From Bordetella parapertussis (GTDB taxonomy: Bacteria; Pseudomonadota; Gammaproteobacteria; Burkholderiales; SG8-41): a DNA stretch of 50,853 nucleotides. The stretch's first letter is position 1; every line of letters begins with the position of its first letter. The translations under genes and the position numbers were made by a program. The notes beneath the pieces were generated by a model. That model was given only the letters and a program-made list of their open reading frames with translations, did no database searches and had not been told where the DNA came from. Shown here piece after piece: positions 8,204 through 16,048 of the stretch. The stretch is from NCBI GenBank assembly GCA_945906935.1, contig CAMDSO010000014.1:1-50853 (forward strand). The letters run 5' to 3'.

Positions 8204-9091
8204 CTATCTTTTTTTGCCCGCCTTCTTCTGCGTCGACAGGTACCAGTCCATGATTTGTTCACCAGTCCAAAACGCCACACCGGGTTTCTTGCGCAAGGTC
8301 TCAAACACCTGCTCGAAATATTTGATGCGGTACGGCACACCCGAAATATACGGATGCACGGCAATCGACATGATCTTCGCCGAATGCTTCGATTCAGCGT
8401 AGAGGCGGTCGAAATGATCCATGCAGCGCGTGTAAAACTCTTTGGCCGGTTGGCTGCGCACGATCATGATCGATATATCGTTGAGTTCAATGCTATAGGG
8501 CAGCGACAGCAACGGCCCTTTTTTGGTCTTGATCTCAACCGGTTCGTCATCGATCGGCCAGTCGCAGATGTAGCGGATGCCCGCCTCGGCCAGATGCTCG
8601 GGGGTATCCAGCGTCTGCGTAAACCCCGGCCCCAGCCAGCCCAGCGGTTGTTTGCCGGTGAAATCGCGTATCACCTTGACGGCTTTGCGGATGGTGGCGC
8701 GCTGGTTCGGCTCCAGATGAATGGGGCGCTGATCATAGGAATGCCCCATGAACTCCCAGCCGGCGTCGAGACAGGCCTGGGCGATGCGCGGATAGTCCTC
8801 GCAGACGCGTGCATTGACCGACAGCGACGGCGTGATCTTCAGGCGATCGAGTACCGCCTTCATGCGCCAGAAACCAACGCGGTTACCGTATTCATGCCAG
8901 GCCCAGTGCGGCACATCGGGCAGTTGCGTAATCCCGGTCGGTGGCGGCAAAGCCTGCCGTGGCATCGGGCGCGCGATATCCCATACCTCGACGTTAACGA
9001 TGGGCCACACGATCATGCGGATGCCGCGCGGCAGTTTGAGCGGTTCACGGTCTATGCTTGCCGAATACTCAAGGCGTTGTGTAGGGATCAT
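8204..9091 (-). CDS. Polysaccharide deacetylase family protein, allantoinase (PuuE)-like
   Basis: A 295-residue protein with the distorted barrel of carbohydrate esterase family 4. The stretches VNVEVWDIA (32–40), HEYGNRVGFWRM (66–77), GHSYDQRP (116–123), LGPGFTQT and SIAVHPYISG (242–251, His246) match the PuuE/allantoinase-like branch rather than NodB, because the NodB-type TFDDGP motif is replaced by NVE. Members hydrolyse amide bonds in small cyclic or N-acyl compounds. No signal peptide is visible, so a cytosolic hydrolase is likely. A 200-bp gap with no other gene separates it from the HMGL-like gene downstream. Assignment to the family is firm, the substrate is unknown. Confidence 0.8.
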   Translation of the reverse strand: MIPTQRLEYSASIDREPLKLPRGIRMIVWPIVNVEVWDIARPMPRQALPPPTGITQLPDVPHWAWHEYGNRVGFWRMKAVLDRLKITPSLSVNARVCEDYPRIAQACLDAGWEFMGHSYDQRPIHLEPNQRATIRKAVKVIRDFTGKQPLGWLGPGFTQTLDTPEHLAEAGIRYICDWPIDDEPVEIKTKKGPLLSLPYSIELNDISIMIVRSQPAKEFYTRCMDHFDRLYAESKHSAKIMSIAVHPYISGVPYRIKYFEQVFETLRKKPGVAFWTGEQIMDWYLSTQKKAGKKR

Positions 9092-9120
9092 GGCGTCTTC
9101 ACCGGTCGTGTTGAGGATCG

Positions 9121-9702
9121 ATGATTTTACTGAATTTGCTACGCCCTCACCGGCTGATCTACCGAACAGAAAAACTCGGAGGAGACAACGCGCTGAAAAC
9201 CGCCTGCGCAGTTGTACTTTTTCTCAACACCGTTTGCGCCTCAGCCGCCTACCCCGACAAACCGATCCGCATCATCGTGCCCTATGTGCCCGGCGGCAAT
9301 AGCGACATCACCGCACGCACGCTCGCCCCCTGCCTCAGTGCAGCCCTCGGGCAAACCATCGTCGTTGAAAACCGCGGCGGCGGCGGCACCAACGGCACTG
9401 AAATCGCCGCCCGTGCGCCAGCCGCCGGCTACACGCTGTTACTCGGCTCCAGCGCTACGCTGACCAACGCGCCCGCACTCTATCCGAAGCTCGGCTACGA
9501 TCCACTCAAGGATTTCGCCACCACCTCGATGACCACCCAGGTGCCGATCGTGATTGAAACCCCCCCCTCGGTAGACGTGCGCACGGTACGCGAATTCATC
9601 GCGCTGGTCGAGAGCACACCAGAGGAGTTCGCCACATTCATCCGCGACGATCTGGCGAAATGGAACAAGCTGGTGCAGGAAACCGGCATCAAGCTCGAAT
9701 AG
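9121..9702 (+). pseudogene. Internally deleted Bug/TctC solute-binding protein
   Basis: The 193-residue reading frame carries a Bug-type signal peptide, then AYPDKPIRIIVPYVPGG, VVENRGGGG and GYTLLLGSSAT from the N-terminal lobe. It then jumps at about 9593–9605 from VRTVREFIAL straight to VESTPEEFATFIRDDLAKW, which is the last 30 residues of such proteins. Laid against the intact Bug protein at 27641–28645, about 145 residues are missing, the whole second lobe included, with the frame kept. A strong GGAGGAG (9178–9184) precedes a CTG at 9193 that begins the signal peptide, so the original start codon may also be lost; the listed 9121 ATG is less likely. It lies opposite in strand to the tctBA series. 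Ligand binding should be gone. Confidence 0.8.
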
Positions 9703-9705
9703 AAC

Positions 9706-10311
9706 TCAATACAACCAGCGGCGCGCGCCCTTGTATTCCGCTTCAAAGGCTTCGATCGCACCTTGAAACTGGCGCGTGCGATCGACATCGTCCAGGCCTT
9801 CGAGCAGGCACTGCCGGCGCACCGGGTGGATCTCAAACCGGTGTGTCGCGCCGTTGACGTCGGTGACGGTTTGCGTGACGAGATCGATCGCCAGCGTCGC
9901 CCCCGTCTGCGCGTTGAGCTGGAGGCGGATCTCATCCACCACCGCCGTCGGCAACATCACCGGTAACAATCCATTCTTGCCGCAGTTGTTGGCAAAAATA
10001 TCGCCAAAGCTCGGTGCGATCACGCAGCGCACGCCAAACTCGTAGAGCGCGTAGACCGCGCTTTCGCGCGATGAACCGCAGCCGAAATTACGGTCGGCGA
10101 CGATGATGCCAGCGTGGCGATAAGGCGCGCGGTTGAGAATGAAATCCTTCTCCGTGCCGTCTGCGTTGAAACGCAGATCATGGAACAACACCCGCGCATA
10201 CTTTGGCCCGCGTGGCACTTTGTTAAAGCGCGTCGGACACAGTTGATTGGTGTCGATGTTCGGCTGATCGAAGGGGGCCGCAATGGCATTCAGTGTGGTG
10301 AAGGGTTGCAT
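9706..10311 (-). CDS. leuD: 3-isopropylmalate dehydratase small subunit-like protein (LeuD family)
   Basis: A 201-residue swivelling domain of the aconitase superfamily, the normal LeuD length. FNKVPRGPKYARVLF resembles the substrate loop of LeuD, and NFGCGSSRESAVYAL (76–90) is the family signature. It pairs with the large subunit encoded just upstream to isomerise 2-hydroxy into 3-hydroxy acids through an alkene. The gene lies 6 bp after the large-subunit stop. The dehydrogenase in this series looks more like isocitrate dehydrogenase than LeuB, so leucine synthesis is not assured and a different tricarboxylate may be the substrate. Confidence 0.85.
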   Translation of the reverse strand: MQPFTTLNAIAAPFDQPNIDTNQLCPTRFNKVPRGPKYARVLFHDLRFNADGTEKDFILNRAPYRHAGIIVADRNFGCGSSRESAVYALYEFGVRCVIAPSFGDIFANNCGKNGLLPVMLPTAVVDEIRLQLNAQTGATLAIDLVTQTVTDVNGATHRFEIHPVRRQCLLEGLDDVDRTRQFQGAIEAFEAEYKGARRWLY

Positions 10312-10317
10312 GCCGGC

Positions 10318-11733
10318 CTACGCTTTCGCCATCAGAGTACGAACATCGGTAAAGTGCCCGTTGAGCGCCGCCGCGGCGGCCATCGCTGGACTCATCAGAT
10401 GGGTGCGCCCGCCCGTCCCCTGACGCCCTTTGAAATTCCGGTTTGAGGTCGAGGCGCAACGCTCGCCCGGCTGCAACTGGTCACCGTTGAGCGCCGTGCA
10501 CAACGAGCAGCCTGGCTCGCGCCATTCAAAACCGGCCGCCGTGAAAATTTTGTCGAGGCCCTCTTGCTCGGCCTGGCGCTGGATCGAACGCGACCCCGGC
10601 ACCACCCACGCCGGCACCCGCGCCTTGCCGAGCTTTGCCACCGCCGCCGCGGCGCGCAGGTCTTCGATGCGCGCGTTGGTGCACGAGCCAATAAAAACGC
10701 GGTCGATGCGGATATCCGACAACGCCATCCCCGGTGACAAATCCATATAGCTAAGCGCCGAGATCATCTCCGCGCGTTGCACCTCGTCGATGGCATTGCG
10801 CGGGTCGGGTACCAAGGCATTGATGGGCAAAGCCTGCTCGGGATTAGTACCCCAGGTCACCATCGGCGCGATCGCCGAGGCATCCAGCTCGACGGTTTTG
10901 TCGAATTGCGCGTCGATATCACTGGGCTGCGTTTTCCAGAACGCCAGCGCTTCGTCGAGTGCCGCCCCCTTGGGGGCGTAAGGACGACCCGCCATATAGG
11001 CGTATGTGGTTTCGTCCGGCGCCATCATGCCGGCGCGGCCGCCGGCCTCGATCGTCATATTGCACACCGTCATGCGCGCCTCCATGCTCATCGTGCGCAC
11101 CGTCGAACCGGCGTATTCGAGCACATAACCGACGCCACCGCCAACCCCGATGCGGGCGATAATGGCGAGGATCAGATCCTTCGCTGACACACCAAAGCCG
11201 AGCTCGCCCTCGATCTGGATGCGCAGGGTTTTCGGTTTGCGCTGCCACAGCGTCTGCGTCGCCATCACGTGCATGATCTCAGAGGCGCCGACACCAAACG
11301 CCAGTGTCCCGAAAGCGCCGTGTGTGGAGGTGTGCGAATCCGCCCCCACCATTACCAGCCCCGGCTGCGTGATGCCCTGTTCAGGCGGCACAATATGCAG
11401 GATGCCCTGCTGCGGATGATCGATGCCGAAGTGCGTGATGTCGTGTTCTTTGGCGTTGGCTTCGAGCTGCAACACCATGTTGCGGATCTCGGCTACAGCG
11501 ATGCCGTTAACACCCTTGCTGCGTCCAGTGGTGGGCACGTAATGATCATTGAAGGCAAACACCTGGCGCGGCCGGAACAGCCGGCGCTTTTGTTCGCGCA
11601 AGGTATCAAAGGCGTGTGAAGAACCTTCGTGTATCAGTGCGCGGTCGATATAGAGCAGGAATTCGCCGTCCTCCTCTGCAATAACGTGACGGCTCCAGAT
11701 TTTTTCAAACAGGGTACGCGAACTCACCAGCAC
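10318..11733 (-). CDS. leuC: 3-isopropylmalate dehydratase large subunit-like protein (LeuC family)
   Basis: Aconitase-superfamily large subunit, about 471 residues. Ligands of the 4Fe-4S cluster are visible in FIGSCTNARIEDL and GCSLCTALNGD. GADSHTSTHGAFGTLAFGVG and MMAPDETTYAYM are LeuC features. Start: AGGAG overlaps the stop of the preceding FAH gene; GTG codons 4 and 10 bases later (11733 or 11727) are the candidates, since starting further upstream would run back into that gene and an ATG nearby is out of frame. With the small subunit it forms a hydro-lyase. Sequence is close to ordinary LeuC, but gene company (tctBA, FAH, IDH-like) suggests a specialised paralogue. Confidence 0.87.
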   Translation of the reverse strand: MLVSSRTLFEKIWSRHVIAEEDGEFLLYIDRALIHEGSSHAFDTLREQKRRLFRPRQVFAFNDHYVPTTGRSKGVNGIAVAEIRNMVLQLEANAKEHDITHFGIDHPQQGILHIVPPEQGITQPGLVMVGADSHTSTHGAFGTLAFGVGASEIMHVMATQTLWQRKPKTLRIQIEGELGFGVSAKDLILAIIARIGVGGGVGYVLEYAGSTVRTMSMEARMTVCNMTIEAGGRAGMMAPDETTYAYMAGRPYAPKGAALDEALAFWKTQPSDIDAQFDKTVELDASAIAPMVTWGTNPEQALPINALVPDPRNAIDEVQRAEMISALSYMDLSPGMALSDIRIDRVFIGSCTNARIEDLRAAAAVAKLGKARVPAWVVPGSRSIQRQAEQEGLDKIFTAAGFEWREPGCSLCTALNGDQLQPGERCASTSNRNFKGRQGTGGRTHLMSPAMAAAAALNGHFTDVRTLMAKA

Positions 11734-11740
11734 ACATCTC

Positions 11741-12736
11741 CTAGCGGTAACTGCCGGCCAAACGCGGCTCATTGACCACCGCGTTGATCAGCACACCGAC
11801 TTTTTCAATTTCACACTCGATGACGTCACCGGCGTTCAGATACCACTCCGGGTTGAGCAAGCCACCGCCAGCCGGCGAGCCGGTGGCGATGATATCGCCC
11901 GGCATCAGCGTCATCTGCGACATGTACGAAACCAGCTTGGGGATCGTATGGATCATGTCGCGCGTGCTGCCTTCCTGCCGCAACTCGCCGTTGACCCGCG
12001 TCTGTATACGCAAATTCATCGGGTCGCCAATCTCAACCTTGGTCACCATATACGGGCCCATAGGGGCGAAGGTATCGAAGGTTTTGCCCAGCATCGACTG
12101 GCCGGAATCGCGTTCAATCTCGGCGATATCGCGGGCCGTCACATCGTTCAATACGGTGTAGCCGGCGATCACGTCGTAGGCACGCTCTTCGGCAACATGC
12201 TTGCATTTCTTGCCAATCACGATACCGAGTTCTGCGCCACAATCGAGGCGATTTACTACCAACGGCTTCAGTATGTCGCGCCCCGGACCGACGATGCATG
12301 AGGAGACTTTGATAAAACCCGTCGGCACCTTGCCACTCTGCCGCCGTGCGCTTTTTGCGCCATCCGGATAATTGCGACCGACGGCGATAATCTTGCTGCC
12401 ACGCACCGGCGCGTAGAGCCGGCAGTCGGCGAGCGGAACGAACAAATCTTCGCTGGCCAGTCCACCGGCATCGGGTTCAACTTTGACCAGATCACACAAC
12501 CAGCCGTAAGCCTCGGCGAGCGCCTCCCAGGCCGGTGCGCCAACATGCAGAAACTGCGCAACGTACGGCGGCAGAAAGATCGCCGCCAGCTCGCGCCCCT
12601 TTGGATTGCCGATATGCTCGATCAAATAACGCGCATAACCGGCGCGCAAATCGGCGACCACGTGGTCGCCGACCAGCACGCCGAGGCGCGCCTGTGCGGC
12701 TTTCTCACCCTTGCGGCTGTAGCGGAGCAATTTCAT
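11741..12736 (-). CDS. Fumarylacetoacetate hydrolase (FAH)-fold protein with altered active site
   Basis: A 331-residue protein; the ATG at 12736 has AAAGGAAAA upstream and gives MKLLRYSRKG. The C-terminal FAH fold is clear: GRNYPDGAKSA (120–130), LDCGAELGIVIGKK (164–177), YTVLNDVTARD (193–203), LGKTFDTFAPMGP and DIIATGSPAGGG. In active relatives the first motif is NYxxHAxE and the second DYExEL. Here the catalytic His is Gly126 and its Glu partner Ser129, and the first metal-binding Glu is Gly167; Glu169 and Asp198 remain. The protein is thus either non-catalytic or catalyses something different from acylpyruvate hydrolysis or decarboxylation. It sits between the dehydrogenase and leuC-like genes in a tight series. 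Confidence 0.85.
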   Translation of the reverse strand: MKLLRYSRKGEKAAQARLGVLVGDHVVADLRAGYARYLIEHIGNPKGRELAAIFLPPYVAQFLHVGAPAWEALAEAYGWLCDLVKVEPDAGGLASEDLFVPLADCRLYAPVRGSKIIAVGRNYPDGAKSARRQSGKVPTGFIKVSSCIVGPGRDILKPLVVNRLDCGAELGIVIGKKCKHVAEERAYDVIAGYTVLNDVTARDIAEIERDSGQSMLGKTFDTFAPMGPYMVTKVEIGDPMNLRIQTRVNGELRQEGSTRDMIHTIPKLVSYMSQMTLMPGDIIATGSPAGGGLLNPEWYLNAGDVIECEIEKVGVLINAVVNEPRLAGSYR

Positions 12737-12772
12737 GCGGTTTTCCTTTGCCCCGTTTAGGGTCAAACATTC

Positions 12773-12796
12773 AGGCGTTTAGGCGTTTAGGCGTTC
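12773..12796. repeat. Short tandem repeat, 8-bp unit AGGCGTTT, spanning a stop codon
   Basis: Three units AGGCGTTT, AGGCGTTT, AGGCGTTC. The TAA of the dehydrogenase gene (12787–12789, minus strand) and its last codons lie inside the repeat, so the repeat supplies the end of the gene. Related in type to the series at 6723–6762. Confidence 0.7.
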
Positions 12797-13815
12797 AACT
12801 GTTCGATGATCGCGTGCGTCATGCCGCGCGTGCCGGCCTCGCCGCCGAGATCGCGGGTGACCTGCCGGCCGTCACGCAACACGGCAGCGAGCGCCGTATC
12901 GATGCGATCGGCCGCAGCGCCCTCGCCGATATAGCGCAGCATCATGACGACCGACAGGATCATCGCCATTGGGTTGGCAAGGTCCTGTCCTGCGATATCG
13001 GGCGCACTGCCGTGGACCGCCTCGAACATCGCGCAATCGGTGCCGATGTTGGCACCCGGCGCCACACCAAGTCCGCCGACCAGTCCGGCGGCGAGATCAG
13101 AAATGATGTCGCCGTACAAATTCGGCAGCACCAGACTGTCGAAGGTTTCCGGCTTGATCACCAGTTCCATACTCAGCGCATCAATCACGCGGGCATCAAA
13201 TTCGAAGGCCGGATATTCCTTCGCCACTTTTTCGGCGGATTTCAAAAACAGCCCGTCGGTCAGCTTCAACACATTCGATTTATGCACGGCGGTGAGTTTT
13301 TTGCGCCCTGTGCGCTGCATGTAGTCAAAGGCAAAACGCGTCACCCGCTCGCTCGCACCGCGCGTGATGATCTTCACCGCCTCGGCGGTGTCGGCGTCTA
13401 TCATGCGTTCGCGGCCGATATACAAATCTTCGCTGTTTTCGCGAAAGATCATGATATCGACATTTTCAAAGCGCGACTTGATGCCCGGATAATTACGCGC
13501 CGGCCGCACGTTGACGAAGAGCTTGAGTTCCTTGCGCAGCGCGATCGCCACACTCGGGTAGATGCGGTCACCGACCTGTACCGGATAGGCGTCACCGAAC
13601 GGCGTCTGCGTCGGCCCTTTGAGCGCAATCTTGTTGCGGGCAATGGATTCAAACACCGCCGGCGGCAAGGGATGACCACCTTCGTTACCGGCACGCATAC
13701 CGGCCTCGACCACTTCCCAGCGCAGATCGATACCGGTCGCCGCGACAATGTCACGCGCCGACTGGGTGACTTCGGGGCCGATGCCGTCGCCGGGAATGAG
13801 TGTTACGCAATGCAT
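12787..13815 (-). CDS. Isocitrate/isopropylmalate dehydrogenase family protein, isocitrate-dehydrogenase-like
   Basis: Beta-decarboxylating dehydrogenase, 342 residues. GDGIGPEV (9–16) opens the Rossmann-like core; FRENSEDLYIG (124–134), the catalytic KSNVLKLTDG loop, LYGDIISDLAAGLVGG and the HGSAPDIAGQDLANP nucleotide-binding loop follow. By eye, PSVAIALR (87–94) aligns with the E. coli isocitrate dehydrogenase segment holding Ser113, and Ser88 occupies that place, while LeuB has Leu-type residues there. Arg94 and Arg104 are kept. This favours a tricarboxylate substrate such as isocitrate or a homologue over isopropylmalate. Cofactor (NAD or NADP) is not decided. Gene is 15 bp after tctA, with its stop inside an 8-bp repeat. 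Confidence 0.85.
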   Translation of the reverse strand: MHCVTLIPGDGIGPEVTQSARDIVAATGIDLRWEVVEAGMRAGNEGGHPLPPAVFESIARNKIALKGPTQTPFGDAYPVQVGDRIYPSVAIALRKELKLFVNVRPARNYPGIKSRFENVDIMIFRENSEDLYIGRERMIDADTAEAVKIITRGASERVTRFAFDYMQRTGRKKLTAVHKSNVLKLTDGLFLKSAEKVAKEYPAFEFDARVIDALSMELVIKPETFDSLVLPNLYGDIISDLAAGLVGGLGVAPGANIGTDCAMFEAVHGSAPDIAGQDLANPMAMILSVVMMLRYIGEGAAADRIDTALAAVLRDGRQVTRDLGGEAGTRGMTHAIIEQLNA

Positions 13816-13830
13816 GTGAAGCGCGCCTTC

Positions 13831-15339
13831 CTAATCCGGTTTGTCATCGGCTTTCATGGTCTTGATTTTGGGTATCAAAAAGGGCAATGACATTGAAATC
13901 ACCGACAAGGCGATCAGCGTCATCGAGATGCCGCTCTTGACGAAAATCGCTGGGTCGGCACCGGAGATCGTCATCGCCTGGCGGAACGATTGCTCCATGA
14001 TGCCGCCCAGCACCAGGGACAACACCAGCGGTGCGACTGGTATATCGACCTTGTCAAAGACATAACCGACGATCCCAAAGCCGAGGATCATGTAAAGGTC
14101 GAGCATGCTGCCGTTAATCGCGTAGGTGCCAATCACCGAAATCGCGACGATCAAGGGATACAAAATCGCACTCGGGATATACAGCAGGCGCACAAACAGA
14201 CCGATCAGTGGCAGGTTCAGGATCAGCAGCATGATGTTACCGATGTACATGCTGCCGACCAGCCCCCACACCAGGTCCGGTCGCTTCTCAAACAACAGCG
14301 GACCGGGCTGTATGCCATACATGATGAAGGCCCCCATCAGCACCGCTGTCGCGCCGCCTCCGGGCACCCCCAGCGTCAGCAGCGGCACCATCGCCCCAGC
14401 GGTATCCGAATTGTTCGCCGCCTCCGGACCGGCAACTCCCTCGATCGCCCCCTTGCCGAATTCCTCAGGGTGCTTGGAGAGGCGTTTTTCCGTCGTATAC
14501 GACATGATGGAGGCAATCGTACCACCCGCCCCCGGCAACACACCGATGACAAAACCGATGACGCCGCCACGCCAGATCGGTCCGATCGAACGCTGCCACT
14601 CTTCCTTCGTCAGCCAGAGCTTGCCGGAAATTTTGATCATCTCCGGCGCGGTACCCTTGTGCACTTCTTCCAGTCCGCGGAACACCTCGGCCATCGCGAA
14701 CAAACCGACCACCACGACGATGAAGCCAACGCCGTCCTGGAACTCAGGGATGCCCATGGTGTAGCGCGGCTGCCCGCTTTGCAGATCAATGCCTATGGTG
14801 GCGATCATCAAACCGAGGATGGTGGCCAGCATGCCCTTGGCCGGCGATTTTCCGGTCAGCGACGACACCGCGGTCATCGCAAACAGCATCAGACAAAAAT
14901 ATTCAGCCGGACCGAACTTCAGCGCCATCGATGCCAGCGGCAACGCAAACAGGGTCAGCGCCACCACGCCGATGGTGCCGGCGATAAACGAACCGATCGC
15001 CGAGACCGCCAGCGCCGCCCCGGCGCGCCCCTTTTGCGCCATCGCGTAACCGTCGAGCGAGGTCATCACCGAGGCCGCCTCGCCCGGCGTGCGGATCAAA
15101 ATCGCGGTGGTCGAACCACCGTATTTAGTACCGTAATAAATGCCGCACATCATAATCAGGGCGGAAGTCGGGTCCATCCCGTAGGTCACCGGAATCAGCA
15201 GTGCAATGCCCGCCGACGCCCCGATGCCCGGCAGCACGCCGATGATGGTGCCGATAAAAACACCGACGAAGGTGTACCAGAGGTTGATCGGCTGCAGGCA
15301 GACCGTAAAACCGTTGAGGATATGAGTCAGGGTTTCCAT
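13831..15339 (-). CDS. tctA: Tripartite tricarboxylate transporter, large membrane subunit TctA
   Basis: A 502-residue membrane protein, the standard TctA length, with roughly twelve hydrophobic segments. Two related glycine/proline-rich segments, GVLPGIGASAGIALLIPVTYG near the N-terminus and GVLPGAGGTIASIMSYTTEK in the middle, are the duplicated ligand-side motifs of the family. YYGTKYGGSTTAILIRTPGEA is also highly typical. It forms the sodium- or proton-driven channel that imports carboxylates delivered by a periplasmic Bug/TctC protein. The tctB gene precedes it by 9 bp. The binding protein gene is not in the series; a broken one lies at 9121–9702 and an intact one at 27641. Confidence 0.95.
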   Translation of the reverse strand: METLTHILNGFTVCLQPINLWYTFVGVFIGTIIGVLPGIGASAGIALLIPVTYGMDPTSALIMMCGIYYGTKYGGSTTAILIRTPGEAASVMTSLDGYAMAQKGRAGAALAVSAIGSFIAGTIGVVALTLFALPLASMALKFGPAEYFCLMLFAMTAVSSLTGKSPAKGMLATILGLMIATIGIDLQSGQPRYTMGIPEFQDGVGFIVVVVGLFAMAEVFRGLEEVHKGTAPEMIKISGKLWLTKEEWQRSIGPIWRGGVIGFVIGVLPGAGGTIASIMSYTTEKRLSKHPEEFGKGAIEGVAGPEAANNSDTAGAMVPLLTLGVPGGGATAVLMGAFIMYGIQPGPLLFEKRPDLVWGLVGSMYIGNIMLLILNLPLIGLFVRLLYIPSAILYPLIVAISVIGTYAINGSMLDLYMILGFGIVGYVFDKVDIPVAPLVLSLVLGGIMEQSFRQAMTISGADPAIFVKSGISMTLIALSVISMSLPFLIPKIKTMKADDKPD

Positions 15340-15348
15340 GGCATCCCC

Positions 15349-15813
15349 TTAAAACGGCAACACGCCCTGCGCGAGCGTCACGCCGAGCAGTTTGGTGAAC
15401 ATTAAATAGCTACCCGCAGAGAACAGCACCGAAGTCAGGATGTTCATCATCCAGCGGCCGCGGTTAAACCAGGCCGTCATGCCGAGCAGGAAGAGCGTCG
15501 TCGAAATAACAAAACCCAGTGTCGTGAATACCGTGAAATAAGCCGCGATCCAGACGGCCACCGCTGCCAGCAGCGGCCAGTGCGGCGGCTCTGCCGGCGT
15601 ATCCTCGGATACTGCGGGCGTCGCCTTGCGGGCGCGCAGGATCTCCATCAACAACACACCCGCGGTAATCAACAAGCCGATCCCCAGCATCCGCGGAAAC
15701 GCCTTCGGGCCCAACGGGTCGCCGATTTCTAGCGATGGAATTTGCGAGGTGGCGTAGAAATACACCGCCGCCAGCACCAGTGTCACAGCAAAAATAATCT
15801 TATCGGTAAGCAA
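15349..15813 (-). CDS. tctB: Tripartite tricarboxylate transporter, small membrane subunit TctB
   Basis: A 154-residue protein with four hydrophobic segments, the usual TctB plan: one after LLTDKIIFAVT, one around PRMLGIGLLITAGVLL, and two at the C-terminal end. The start is a TTG at 15813, chosen because a full GGAGGAGG lies exactly six bases before it; an ATG 33 bases further upstream has no ribosome site and would place the SD inside the gene. It is the first gene of the minus-strand series and faces the FAD-dehydrogenase gene across a 235-bp spacer. TctB is required with TctA and a Bug protein for uptake. Confidence 0.88.
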   Translation of the reverse strand: MLTDKIIFAVTLVLAAVYFYATSQIPSLEIGDPLGPKAFPRMLGIGLLITAGVLLMEILRARKATPAVSEDTPAEPPHWPLLAAVAVWIAAYFTVFTTLGFVISTTLFLLGMTAWFNRGRWMMNILTSVLFSAGSYLMFTKLLGVTLAQGVLPF

Positions 15814-15995
15814 CGGTAACCTCCTCCACGTGAAGCCGATTGACATCCGGCATTGCAGCGAGCGCGCATATTAACACTGACCACCGGCCTCACGCGCGCG
15901 AGTACGAGTACAGTACTCACGGCATCGATGTTTTCTATTTGACGGCGGCGTGCGCCTGTGCTTCCCGGCACCTCGAGACCGCCGCCCCGCGTTTA

Positions 15996-16025
15996 TTGGG
16001 TGGCGCCCGTCCGCCCCGATATAAT
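15996..16025 (+). promoter_or_regulatory. Sigma-70 type promoter for the FAD-dependent dehydrogenase gene
   Basis: TTGGGT (15996–16001), 18-bp spacer, then a perfect TATAAT (16020–16025). Start is predicted near 16032, just before the ribosome site AGAGGA at 16034–16039 and the ATG at 16049, so the leader would be short. It lies in the spacer between the divergent tctB and dehydrogenase genes. Confidence 0.5.
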
Positions 16026-16048
16026 CGCGTTTTAGAGGACACCCGCCC

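Noticed and set aside
9706-13815. Ordinary leucine operon (leuCDB)
   Set aside because: The dehydrogenase is isocitrate-like, an FAH gene is inserted and tctBA precede; kept only as the alternative explanation.
12535-15405. Long plus-strand frames of 451 and 471 residues
   Set aside because: Both lie antisense to the FAH, dehydrogenase and tctA genes; rich in Arg, His and Gln as usual for shadow frames.
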